Assembly (NCBI GenBank): GCA_940671915.1
Contig: CALNVZ010003429.1
Location: forward strand, 22,945,063-23,009,062
DNA length: 64,000 bases
DNA from: Paracentrotus lividus
Lineage: Eukaryota; Echinodermata; Echinoidea; Camarodonta; Echinidae
Reading direction: 5' to 3'
The translations under genes were made by a program, and so were the position numbers. The notes beneath the pieces were generated by a model that ran no database searches, was not told the DNA's origin, and saw only the letters and a program-made list of their open reading frames with translations. Shown piece after piece: positions 33,915 to 44,913 of the stretch (its first letter is position 1; every line of letters begins with the position of its first letter).

Positions 33915-34114
33915 CAGGGAGTAAGATTTAAGGGGAGTGAGAGCGATTGCTCTCCCAAGCTCCCCTTAAATGCTTTTTTGGGGAGTGATTTACAGAGCCC
34001 CTTGTAACCCCAATCTGACATGAAGAACAAATTTAGCTCCCCTAAAAATTCTCCTTGAGAGCCTCTAGGAGAGCTATTTATAGCTCCCCTGTAAATTTTA
34101 AAAATCAGTCCCTG
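33915..34114. mobile_element. 200-bp TIR element with GATAAA target duplication
   Basis: CAGGGAGTAAGATTTA at the left mirrors TAAAAATCAGTCCCTG at the right, imperfectly. GATAAA lies immediately outside both ends (33909-33914 and 34115-34120). The body has several GGGGAGCT/AGCTCCCC words in both orientations. A CAGGGA end suggests hAT-like, though 6 bp is shorter than the usual hAT duplication. A related GGGGAGCT phrase occurs near 4085-4135. Confidence 0.7.
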
Positions 34115-34317
34115 GATAAAGCGGGAGAAAGTAAAAGGAAATATAAAAAGAAATAGGTCTTCGTGAAGGAAAAACCAAGTAAACTAGAAAACAAACAAGT
34201 TTTTTTTTTAAATTATGAGAGAGAGCGAAAAAAAAGCCGAGGAGTTAAATGATCAGTATTTGTTTACGTCTGTCAGCTTATATAATTGATCAGTAATGAA
34301 GAACGCATGCGCAAATG

Positions 34318-34464
34318 CTACCATCGCAGCTACCATCGCACAGTGTGAGACAAACCATCGCAGGCCCTGTGGTAGCAAGCGATAGCTCGCGATATCGCTC
34401 TGCATCGCTTTGCATCGCATCGCAAGCTATCGCTTGAAAAATCGCACAGTGTGAGACGGGCTTT
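34318..34464 (-). mobile_element. TCGC-rich element, second copy, reverse orientation
   Basis: Ends in CACAGTGTGAGACGGGCTT, the inverse of the start of the copy at 25894. It is filled with CATCGC/GCGATA words. A same-orientation CACAGTGTGAGAC near 34339 suggests internal duplication. Confidence 0.65.
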
Positions 34465-34608
34465 ACTGAGGCTGGTCTGATGGTGAAAAAGTGGAGAAAT
34501 TACACAAATAATAGCTCCATCCCGAGAAATGAGATGGGTAAAATGCAAATGACAGTACATCAACTGGGATTAGACTTTACTGTATAAAATGATGCATGGA
34601 ATGAAGAA

Positions 34609-34639
<31 letters not shown>

Positions 34640-36117
34640 TAGAGAAAGAGAGCCTTTACTGTATAAAATGATGCATGGAACGGAGAGAGAGAGACAGAGA
34701 AAGACAGAAATAATTATAGAGGAAGAGATGGGGGAAATTGAGAGCAGATCAGAAGGGGAGGGGAGAGAAATGAAAAAAAAAATTAAAGTTTTTTTCTTTT
34801 TTTAGATTGTAGAAGAGGGAGGGGGAGAGGCCAGAAAGAGATAAAAACAGAAGAAAATCAAAAAAGACAAAAGCAGAAAACAAAAGAAACAACAATCTAC
34901 ACACATAAAACATAAAAATAAAAGGCGGAAAAAATAAGGGAAGCAGCAAAAAAACAATCTGAGAAAGAGGGTAAAAACAGGAAAAGAAAATCTAAGGGAG
35001 ATTATACCGAGGAGTCAAAAAAAACTTTACACCTAAAAAATGTCAATAAAAAGAAAACCAATTTATTAACCCCAAATTATTTTACATTTCTGAACGAGTA
35101 ACTCCTCCTGCATCTTCTGGTACCATTTTATGTGGTATGTCTTTACGCTTGGATGAACACGACGCATGTTTTGCGAACATGTCAATTTCGAATTGTGCCA
35201 GAATGGGAGTAAAATCAAAACAACAAAAAAGCCAGAAAGGAACCTCATCCTGATTAAAATAGCATAACTTTTTAACGAAAAATGTGTTTCGCTTAATAAT
35301 TGCAGGGGTGTTGTTGCACATATTGACTACATTTTGTATGAAAATTAGATTGACTCGTGAAGTAATGCACGAATGAGTACACTTTGAAGAGCAAATTTGC
35401 CACTGAACATACCTAAAAAAGGCCTCCTAATGCTTTTGAAAAGTGATTACTTTGTCTTTGACGTGTGCTCACTCATGCCTGACTTTCCAGATCTATCTCA
35501 TTTTCACACAAAATGTAGTCAATATGTATACCAGAATCCCTGCCAAGTTATTAAGCAGAAGACATTTTCATTAAAAAGTTATACTATTTTAATCAGGATG
35601 AAGTTGCTTTTTTTCTAGCTTTGTGTTGTTTTGATTTTACTCCCATTTTGGCACATTTCGAAATTGACATGTTCGCAACCAATGCGTCGTGTTCATCCAA
35701 GCGTAAAGACATACCACACAAAAATGGTACCAGAAGATGCGGGAGGAGTTACTCTTTCAGAATATGTAAAATAATTTGGGGTTAATAAATTGGTTTTCTT
35801 TTTATTGACATTTTTCTCGGTGTAAAGTTTTTTTTGACTCACTCAGTAGAAAGAGGGGAGGAGTAAAGAAGAGAATCAAGAGAGATAAAGAGAATGGGAA
35901 AAATAAAAGGGAAAACGGAAAGAGCAGGGGAAGGGAAAGGGGGGCAGGGGAGGTGATATGGAAATAAAAATGTTAGAGAGATGACACTTCTCAGTCTACT
36001 CTGATCACGAAAATGCAGAGAAATTACCCCGATAATAAAGCTCTTTATCCACAAAACTGAGATGGATAAAATGCAAATGACAGAACATCAACTTGGATTA
36101 CCCTTTTACTGAAAATA

Positions 36118-36130
<13 letters not shown>
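34465..36130 (+). repeat. Diverged duplicate blocks flanking a foldback element
   Basis: The block at 34470-34610 (AATAATAGCTC, GAGATGGGTAAAATGCAAATGACAG, CATCAACTGGGATTA, then a GA tract) recurs at about 35990-36120 with the same word order (AATAAAGCTC, GAGATGGATAAAATGCAAATGACAG, CATCAACTTGGATTA, GA tract), about 1.52 kb away. A shorter echo (TTTACTGTATAAAATGATGCATGGAA) repeats at about 34573 and 34652. The purine-rich remainder is low complexity. Confidence 0.65.
35012..35841. mobile_element. 830-bp foldback element with long arms
   Basis: GAGTCAAAAAAAACTTTACA at the left mirrors TGTAAAGTTTTTTTTGACTC at the right. Pairing extends about 320 bp through ACCCCAAATTATTTTACAT, GGATGAACACGACGCAT, AACATGTCAATTTCGAA and AATGTAGTCAATAT. 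A spacer of about 190 bp remains in the middle. No target duplication is clear and no transposase is present. Opposing open frames (35082-35321 minus; 35397-35618 plus) are the two arms read out. Confidence 0.8.

Positions 36131-36192
<62 letters not shown>
36118..36192. repeat. (GA)n microsatellite
   Basis: GA dinucleotides with one short interruption, followed by a G run. Arg/Glu- or Ser/Leu-rich frames crossing it are artefacts. Confidence 0.95.
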
Positions 36193-36201
<9 letters not shown>

Positions 36202-36349
36202 AGACAGAGAGTAAAGACAAAAGTTGCAAGAGACAGAAGGGGGACAATATTAAATTGGAAGGGATCAGAAAAATATTTAAGAAAGAGGAAAGACACAAAC
36301 GCATGACCAGAGCAAGAGTAAGCGAGGAACAGAAAGAGAGAGAGAGAAG

Positions 36350-36905
36350 GTAGAGGAAAGGTAAATAAATTTAAAGAGAGTATGGGAAAGAGATGGGATA
36401 CAGCAAGAGGAAGAGAAATGGAGCTCAGGAGATGAGAGTGACAAACATCCAAAGAAATGAGTAGATCTGTTTCTGTTGAAAAAAAATTCTATTAAAACCA
36501 ATTTGACGTAAAGGTAGGTTTTCCCTGTGGATGGGTAATTGAGTACATCAGTGTCTAGCCCTGGATAGCACATAAAATTATTGGAGAGATATCAATTAGA
36601 ATGTACAGAGACAGACAGACAATGGAGAGGAAAATAATATTTTAAAAGAGAGTGCGGGAAAGAGATTGGACAGAGCGAGAGGAAGAATAGAAGAACATCT
36701 ATATGAGAATGACAACTTAGAGGATATACGTACATGTAGATCTGTTTCTACAATTGTAGAGCTCACCAAAAAAAAACTGTTAAAACCAATTTGACATCAA
36801 GGTACGTTTTCCCTGTGGATAAGTAATTGAGTACATACATTCAGTACCCTGGATGAACATATAAAATTATTATAGAGATAGCAATTATATTGTACATAGT
36901 AAATT
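36350..36905 (+). repeat. Two-copy tandem duplication, unit about 290 bp
   Basis: AAAGAGAGT-GGGAAAGAGAT, GTAGATCTGTTTCT, TTAAAACCAATTTGAC, TTTTCCCTGTGGAT and TAATTGAGTACAT occur in the same order in about 36370-36600 and 36645-36890. Confidence 0.75.
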
Positions 36906-37149
36906 GCCATGCAGAATGTATATTGCACATTAACCAATTATGGGTAGTACAATTTTTTTCCTGATGGGTTATACCTTTCTTGGCCAGATAAAAATTCATT
37001 GTCAGAGTAAATTACCCTCTACCAGAAAATGATGATTGTAATTTGTCGGCGCTATTACCCTTCCCGCCATGCATGTTCGTAATCTTAATAGATGTATCTC
37101 CTCTTACCTGTTTGCAACAGTATTATGCGACTACTCTTTTTTTAATGTC

Positions 37150-37312
37150 CTGGGCCCCGTAACACGAAGGTTTGTTGTCAATAGCAAATTTGAAAGAATT
37201 ACTCTAATTGGTTGTTCGTCAGTCTTTTGAACCAAAAGAGCGTGCAACAATTATCTTGATTGGCTGTTGCCATTATGCGATTGATTACAAACCTTTGTGT
37301 TACGGGACCCAG
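37150..37312. mobile_element. 163-bp MITE with CTGGGCCCCGTAACAC ends
   Basis: CTGGGCCCCGTAACACGAAG at the left mirrors CTTTGTGTTACGGGACCCAG at the right, with small mismatches; AGGTTTGT pairs with ACAAACCT inside. The core contains ATTGGTTGTT and GATTGGCTGTTGCCAT. Diverged relatives lie at about 38170-38325 and 40357-40495. Confidence 0.75.
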
Positions 37313-37430
37313 ATCTCTCTCTCTCTCTCTGTCTCTCTCGTTCTCTCTCTCTCTCTCCTTCTCTATCTCTCTCTCTCTCTCGTTCTCTATCTCTCTCTCC
37401 CTTCTCTCTCGCTCTCTCTTTCTCTCTCAA
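37313..37430. repeat. (CT)n microsatellite
   Basis: A CT-rich tract of nearly 120 bp directly adjoining the MITE. Confidence 0.95.
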
Positions 37431-37739
37431 CCCCTTGTTTCCACTATATTTGCTCAACTTCTTTTCCTCTTGCCTCCTACTCTGTTACTCATACTCAATG
37501 TCTCATTCACTAATTCATTTAAAAATCATATTCCCCTTAAACATGAATTGATATTGATGGAGAACAAGAAAGATTTGAAAAACAGAGGGGAGATGGAAGA
37601 AAAGGATAGTACAGTCGGAAAAAAATTATTTAGGAGTGAAATATTTTCAGATAATGAGTGTACGTGGTACCAAAATAAAGCCAAAAGATTTTCCTTGCTG
37701 ATGCGCTTTGTTCTGTATAATTTGCTTTCGTAAAACAAA

Positions 37740-39013
37740 AGTTATGCTAAATTTTGTGCGACAAGAAACAAATCGAAATTGAGCACTTCATGGCCATTAT
37801 GCGAAACCTATACACAAAGGCATGGGACGCCGTGCGAAAAATGGATTTTTCTTTATTGTAGAAAACTAGTCATATTTCAAAAATTACAACACCAAATGTG
37901 ATGACAAAAATTGCAGGTGAAAGTCAGATCTTCCTACTTTCTGAAAATGCCAAACAATAGCAGGCTGTGATTAAAATTCATACTATAAAAAAATGTTTTC
38001 CACTTGTACCATTTTATTTGACAAAGACTGTACATATTAAAAGAGTGTCAAATGTTAGGTGCTACCCCTTAATATCATCCTCTAGACATCAATGACTATT
38101 CATCTTTTTAGAAAATAGAACACCCCCCCCCCACACACACACACACAAAAAGAGAAAGATAGTAACTTCACATCTAGCAAAGATCTCTGCTTAGTTAACC
38201 AATCAGGATCCTTGTGGCATAACTTCTTGCATAAAAGTCTCACCATGAACCAATCAGAATGCTTGTTTAAAATGTGCAATCAATAATACCTTGATTCTTA
38301 TGCTACAGGGCACGAGTCATAAAACTCAGGTTTATATGTACGCCAAAATACATTTTCAAATTCACCGATTTTCTAGAACAGAAAAACAGTAAATCATAAT
38401 GCCATTCGTTCCTGTGGAAATCTTGTGGGATATGTCTATAAACGAGTATGTGTAAAGAAAAAAAAAATCCTCTCAGTAAAACAATCACTCTCAGTATTCT
38501 TTAATCATTTCAGATATACAATCTACTCTCTCTTTCACTTTAAGCACCTACACGCATGCACTAATTATCAATACCAACTACATTATACAATGTAGATCTC
38601 TTAACAAACATACCTTTACAATAAAACATTGTAGGTTGTACCCTGAATATCTGATTAGTAAAGCTATTATTTCAGCAAACAAACTGGACAATTGGCCCGA
38701 TGAAATTGCTTTCTATAAATATAACCTCTCTTTTATTTTCCCTTTCTCTAGAACACGTCACATCTTCCTCTCTCTCTCTCTGTGTCTAACAACCTTTCAT
38801 AATGGCGTAAAGTGAACTCTGGGAAAAAATGCGGTACTTAAACCAACAGAATCCACTTAATGAAGAAGCAGTATTTGCTTTCAGCCATCATTTGAAAGCT
38901 ATCCCTCTAATTATGTCTCTAAAAAAGTCTCTTTTCCAACCTCTAGCGGAATTCTGCTCTTAATTTATTCGTACTTTGGCAGTGCTTATGCAAATACTAG
39001 CCTTGCACCAAGG
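37740..39013. other. Unassigned DNA with a diverged GGGCCC-family relative
   Basis: 38170-38325 shares AACCAATCAG, TTGCATAA, CAATCAATAATACC and a TTATGCTACAGGGC end with the MITE family at 37150 and 40357. A (CA)n run lies at 38131-38147. No gene is recognised. Confidence 0.45.
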
Positions 39014-39094
39014 CAATATGAATTCTAGCTATTAATCCTTTCTCTACCTTAATTTGTTCCATTTTTTTTTTTTTTTTTTTTTAAATGTACTGTA

Positions 39095-39325
39095 TTCGCT
39101 GTTATTTTCGCGCGATTAATTTTTCGCGCTTAGAGGCCTCAAAGCCTATTTGTGGGTTTTTAAATTCGCGCTGCATTAACGTACGAACGCAATTTAACCT
39201 ATGTATAGCATGCATAAGAAAGCATGCTCATATATTCGCGTGTTTTTAAAATTCGCGCCGTACGATCTTTGCGCGAAATCCGCGAAAATTAATGTACTGC
39301 GAAAATTTCCACGTTTACAGCATTC
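39095..39325. repeat. TTTTCGCG-rich inverted repeat
   Basis: Dense in TTCGCG and CGCGAA words: GCTGTTATTTTCGCGCGATT near the left and CGCGAAAATTAATGTACTGC near the right are partly inverted. Bounded at the left by a poly-T run (39065-39082). Probably a non-autonomous element; it is repeated at 56139-56382 as part of the large block. Confidence 0.55.
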
Positions 39326-41515
39326 CATTTCTGATAAGGATATAATTGTTGAAGGAGGCAGTAAATAATACTAAGAAACTAACTAACTACTTCAATATTA
39401 TCTGTATAATATAAATGTACTGGTTTGTAAATCTATGTTTACAATACAGGTATAATAAATGCATTTTGGAAAAATAAAATATTGAACTTTTCTTTGGACA
39501 AAAAATAATAAATTGTCAATTTCCAAATACTAACAAAATAGTTAACTTTTCTGAAATGAAAATATGGCTGATTGAGATTTGAGGCAGCTGCGAATAAAGA
39601 CTTTAAAACAAAATGAGTTTTGATGACGTGTAATACAACGTACAACTAATTAGGAACCGGACAAATTATCATTGGATCGAATAGCAATTTCCTGATATGT
39701 CGCATCCTATGCCTTTAGCAATGATCATATGTAATTACGCATTAACTTGTAATTAGGTTTTCAGACCAGCCCTTAATGCATCCATAATAATACAGTGCCC
39801 ATCAAAATGAAAGTAATTCTAATTTAAAGGGGCCATATTCTAAGCTCACTTATTTTTAATATTAAAAACTTGTAAAAATGGATTTTCTACATGAAACCTC
39901 CATCTGTGATCTCGTTTTTATAGAGTGACATCTGTGATGAAAAATAGGTATCATTGCAAAAGTGAGGATTTACTCTATAATTGTATTTGATATATTATTA
40001 TTTTTCTTCAGGACACTAATTGGCATCGTTTATAGTTTTATTTCTCTCCTACAACCTTGACAAAATGAATATCATAGGTCTTAATTATCAATATGAAAAT
40101 GATAATTGCTTGTGCATTAAAACAGTGATCACAACTTCTTACTTCATATCAAATGCAAAATTTGATAAATTTTTCAAAAATTAAAGAACTGTCAAATATA
40201 CTACAGTTGTAGTTACACAAGAAATGAATTTATATTTGGCTTTGAAGTGAAGTCTTTGCATTATTTTTTTCATCTAAATCGAGTGTTCTGAAATTTACAT
40301 GTACAAAAGCAGAAAGGATCTTCTGCTGGTCATCTAAAGAAGATATGAAAGTAGGGCCTGAAAAATCAATAGTAGCCAATCATAGTCCTTGTTGCAAGCA
40401 CTTTTAGCAGAAAATCCTTACTTTGAACCAATCAGAATGGTTGTTTCAAATATTCAATTGATCATACCTCTTTATGTTACAGGTTCGGCCCAAACATTTC
40501 AGCTGTTTGGGGGTATATACTGGGTCATATTATGACTATTAGGGCAATTGAATTGTAATTCTTTACAGTGGAGATTTTTACCGTAATATCCTTCCTATTA
40601 AAACAATATTAAAATAACAGGAAAGCTCACAATAATAGGGCAATTGAAGAACAATCCTTTACAGTGGACCTTTTTACCACAATATACTTCCTAAATAACA
40701 TTAAAATAACAGAAAAACTCACAATAATTTTGTTCACCTATCCCACTACACTAGATTCTCTTTACAGGAGACTTTCATTTCTATGGTTGTTAACGTAACA
40801 CCATGCAACAACCTACCATGCTAAATGAAAAAGCACATACAATTTGGGATGGTTCCCTGTGTATCCCGCAGTGGATCAATTTCACTGTATTGACATAGCA
40901 AACAGCAGCATACTGGTATACACTCCAGTCACTAGGGGCGCTTCATCAGACGGAAGTTTTGATATAACCAGCCATTTATGATTCCATGTAGTAGCCAGAT
41001 TAGAGAATTTCAGATTGTGTTTTGTTTTTTTTCAAATAAAAAAAGCATGAAACATCAGCCCACATCATCTTGATCTTATTTCCTAAATAGTTAGCTCATT
41101 AATCTGCAGTCTCAGGCTAATTTGCAGTGCGGTACTGAAGGTGCAGGTTGCACATCCAAAGTAAGCCCAGCACCCCCCCCCCCCCCCACCAAAAATGTTA
41201 CCCAGAATTTATCATTTTTGGTCATGCCATATTTTCGGCAGCTTCAAGCCAATGAAAACTTTTTTTTCTATTCTGAGCATATATGCACACCAAATAAACC
41301 TTGTTTAGGGCGATTGTATGCATGAATAATGTATGCACTATGAACACAAAAATCCTCCAATCTACCTATTTTCATCAACCCAATTCACCAAGATATCAAC
41401 TTTCTCTTTCTCTTTCTTTTTTTTTTTTTTGTGGGGGGGGGGAATAAAATTTTTGAACAGGGTAATGGAATAACTGCAAGTGATGTAAATGTTGCAATCA
41501 GTTTTTACTTTAGGA
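39326..41515. other. Unassigned DNA with GGGCC-family relative
   Basis: 40357-40495 starts GGGCCTGAAAAATC and ends GTTACAGGTTCGGCCC, with AACCAATCAGAATGG inside, so it is a relative of the MITE at 37150. A local direct repeat, TTAGGGCAATTGAA-AAT-CTTTACAGTGGA, occurs at about 40538 and 40637. Nothing else is recognised. Confidence 0.45.
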
Positions 41516-41610
41516 TGGCGTTTCATCAAAGGACTTGTCGGACGTTTTTATGCCGACAAACTGTTATAAGCTACTGAAATGCTTGCATCTGATTGGCTGA
41601 GAGCAAATTA
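41516..41610 (-). mobile_element. Half copy of the CATTTCATCAAAGG MITE, copy 1
   Basis: GGCGTTTCATCAAAGGACTT, CGGACG-TTTT-CCGACAAACTGTTA and GCTTGCATCTGATTGGCTGA match the inverse of 9898-10038. The second inverted arm is absent: after GAGAGCAAA the sequence passes into the retrotransposon block. Confidence 0.7.
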
Positions 41611-42449
41611 TTTTGCAACTTTGTTCTAGTGAAGACCACCCATTGATAGTTTCCACTGACTTGCAGAGAGGTTGTGTTTGCTCATAGAATAAAGACAAAA
41701 ACAAAGATTGAAACTTTCCTGGAAAGCATTCTGAATGTTTTGGGTTGATATTGAACCAGTGTGAAATACAAGAAGCCTACACACAGAATTTCAGCTGCGT
41801 TATTGGTTCCTCCACTATTCAAAATGTTAAAGATAAAATTTAGTTCTGGTTGTGAGATTGAAATGTGGAAGAACTATTTGAAAGCATTTAGCCGTGCACT
41901 TTCAGGTTTTGGAATCACGAAAATGACGAAATTCAACTGGACCCCTTGGACCCTGATTCTTCGCTGGAAACATTCATGGACTTGTTTGATGCAGCCATTC
42001 GAGACTCTATTCCCATCAAGACAAAACGCAAGGTGTTAAAACTCACCATGAATTACGATGCGACACTAGAAAACTATAAATGTTAACATAGGCTTGTTTA
42101 GAAAGCTTAGAGTCTATCTGAGTAAGATTGGCTGTCAGTATTAGATTTAATCAGGAACAAAGTATAAAACATGACACTAAGAGACTTGATGGGAGTTTGA
42201 ATAAGTACTTTATTTCTGCTCGTATAAGGACAATAGGCGTTTAGCTTTTGCGTCTTTGTAAGTAAGAGAGGCAATCTCCCCCTTCCTCCAAGTTTTTCTG
42301 GTAGATGATGTAATTGATAACTCAACCACAATGCATATTGCTACTTGCTTCAATGAATTTATTTGCTTCTATTTCCATCCAGGGGGACCTAGTCATTGAA
42401 GAACCACCTCCATTGCCCTCTTCCTTATATTTCCTGAATTCCTCCAGTA

Positions 42450-43250
42450 CAGGTAGAAGCCATATCAGGTTTAGGCAACTACAAGGCTTTCACCTTCTAA
42501 AACTCTGGTCCGGATGGTTGTCCTCTCCTCTCTGTCCTTAAAGATGTGCACGAGAACTTACTACTTCCGTTTGTCACGATCTTTTCAACAACACTAATTT
42601 CAGGGAAAGTACAGAATTCCTGTGTGCTGCAAACATCGCCCCGCGTCTGCAAAAAAGAAGGTGAAAGAAGTGGTTGCAAAGAATTATTTAGGCCTGTGGC
42701 TCTAATTCTGTTATCTGCAAAACTTCATTGAGCAAATTGTAGTTTCATCTATCACTGAGCACATTCAAATGTTTGGTCTGACAATCCAAAATTCAACATG
42801 GATTCACTAAAAAACGTTGTTTGTGTTACCCAGCTCACCAATGTTATCCATGACTGGTCATTAACTCTAGATTAAAAATTCGCCCTCTCGGGGTAGATGC
42901 AGCCTTTAGACATCTCAGATCGCATGTCCCAAGCTTTCGATCAGATGGCTACACGAACACACTTCTGTCTAAACTTCTCAACCCAACTTCGAATATCACA
43001 GGTCAGTTTGGAAGTGGTTGAAATCATCTTCTCACAGGCGAGAGAACAGCGAGCGAATATTTCTACAGGTTACCACTCTTCTTCTGGTTAACGTTCACTT
43101 CTGAGTCCCCAGGGGAGAGCTCGCTGGCCAATTTACTCTTTAACCTTTTACCAACAGAATAATTATCCTCTGTCAACTTTTCTTCCCCACTGTGTTCTTT
43201 TTGCAGACGATGTTCGTCTTGTACGTACTGTAAAGACCTCCACGTTGAGA
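42450..43250 (+). pseudogene. Reverse transcriptase remnant, copy 1
   Basis: Fragments in shifting plus frames recall LINE RT motifs: KTPGPDG-like coding near 42490-42525, the fingers region with AL-L-S--KL near 42690-42730, ITEHIQMFGL near 42752-42785, and FADD (catalytic Asp pair) at 43200-43211. The PQG-VLGPLLFNL motif near 43100-43150 is damaged, whereas copy 2 has it intact. Several frameshifts divide the domain, for example near 42480-42530 and 42650-42670. It cannot encode an active enzyme as written. Confidence 0.75.
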
Positions 43251-43569
43251 CAGCAAGTATTTACAGGGGTATGACTACATTTGTGCAATTGATGGTCTGT
43301 TCTCAAATCCATGACATTCAATCCATTGCAAATGTAAATCCTCCACATCACTACGAAGTGAAGAAATGAGCAATCTTCCTGTGTATAGTGCTGAAACAAT
43401 CTTTGCGCTTACATCTGCTATCCTCATTCAAGTATTGCTATTTGGTATCTACAATAAGTAGCAATCTCCAATGGAAAAAACACAACTGTGTGATAATATT
43501 GTGAAACGAGGGCAAAATTTGCCTCTTGGGTCTCCATGTAGAATTTATCTGTCAGGGAAATCTATCAAA

Positions 43570-44020
43570 CCGCCTGCACATATTCTCACTTTACAAGTCT
43601 CTCATACTCCCACATCCTCGAGTATGCATTCCAGCATGGGGCATCCCCAATTACCATCCAGCAGGAACAGAGCTGAACAGAGTTACAAGAGAACTGCGTA
43701 CACGCCATGGCCCGAATTAGAACGAACGCGCATGAGGAGATATGTTCTTAACCGAGACAGACTCTCACTCTTAAATGAGTCATCTAACCCTCTACATCTA
43801 GAAGAATTATTTGCTTTTTTCTTTGTTTACAAATGTTCTCCATGCGGTCTTATCAAATGTGAATCGTCCTCACTAGCTAGAAATGCCCAAAATCAAGGCC
43901 CGCCGTCAAGAAGTCTCCACTTCTGTCATCTGCCATCTCGAACCTCAAGCTCTTTTTCATTTCACCTTCTCGCAAGGGTCTCAAGAATCATCCGACATGC
44001 TCCTTCTTATGGATGAAGAG
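43570..44020 (+). pseudogene. LINE C-terminal region remnant, copy 1
   Basis: Holds the typical post-RT features of CR1/jockey-like elements: an ILEYA-PAW-like segment (near 43610-43640, frame-shifted), then a segment with RYVLNRDRLSLL and a later F-YKC region in the 181-codon open frame 43471-44016. Frames switch at least twice. It is parallel to 60552-61175 in copy 2. Confidence 0.65.
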
Positions 44021-44913
44021 ATGCTGCACGTTCCGTTAATTCTATTGTCCTCCTTTTGTCTTACCCTCAAACAGTCTCTGTGCTCACCACCAAGTTAAAT
44101 TGAACTGCAATTACGGTCTTTTACATTTATATGAGATTGCGCTGGATACTGCACACTTATGCTGCCATGTGATATATACTCTGTTGTTGAAACCCACTTT
44201 ATTAATTCATGAGTAATTACTGTTATTCAGACGTCGTTCATAAGTTCACAATGTCTTATTGTTATTCAAACTCGTTACATATTTATATTACCCCGTTAAT
44301 TTCCATTAAAGTTATTGTAGTATTCATCAATATGAAAATCTATGAGGCCATCCATTTATATTATGTTATTGTTACATAATGCATTTCTCTCCTATCTATT
44401 TATGGTGTAGAAAACTTCATACCTTTTTTGTTCAATTGTTGCGTTTATCTATGCTCCCTTCGGGCTCCTCAATTATCATGGGATATAGCGAGTACGTGAG
44501 ATTTAAATGTCAATTATTAGAACAGTTAATCGTAAGGTGCTTATGTATGGCTAGTAACTGTCATATAATGTAACCATCTTTAGCTTTTTCTTGTATGAAA
44601 ATTCTTGAGTAATATACTATTTATGTTTATCTTGTACTGTATGTTAGTATGTCTTTATGATGTAGTAATGCATTATTGTCAGGCTACATAGTGTTGAGGT
44701 GACATGCTCAGGTCCGAGCAAACAGCTCATTTTTTATGCTTTATGTCACCCCTGACCAACCTGTAGCACTGTTCATCTTCTCTTTGTAAATGCTTCTGTT
44801 TGTGTTTTTGTATAATTATTGTCATGATTTTACATTGTATGTCATCTCTTGTATTGTATTGTATAAAACATGTATTCTTTTTGGTCAAATAAATAATAAT
44901 AATAATAATAATA

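Larger units (their letters stand above)
41615..44913 (+). mobile_element. Non-LTR retrotransposon remnant, copy 1
   Basis: A 5'-truncated LINE of the CR1/jockey-like group (clade not resolved). Order along the plus strand: linker region between endonuclease and RT (about 41860-42060), RT palm and fingers (about 42450-43250), thumb and C-terminal region (about 43570-44020), long 3' UTR, and a 3' tail of AAT triplets (44890-44913). The endonuclease domain is not found, which suggests 5' truncation. Frame is broken repeatedly by small indels, so no full protein could be made. The AAT tail without poly-A is usual for several LINE clades. Confidence 0.8.

Noticed and set aside
36093..36452. Open frames of 86 and 135 codons on opposite strands
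   Set aside because: They run through the (GA)n tract and neighbouring purine-rich DNA and encode only Arg/Glu or Ser/Leu repeats.
37208..37733. Plus-strand frames of 101 and 157 codons
   Set aside because: They are built on a MITE and a (CT)n microsatellite; the Ser/Leu blocks are low complexity and there is no domain.
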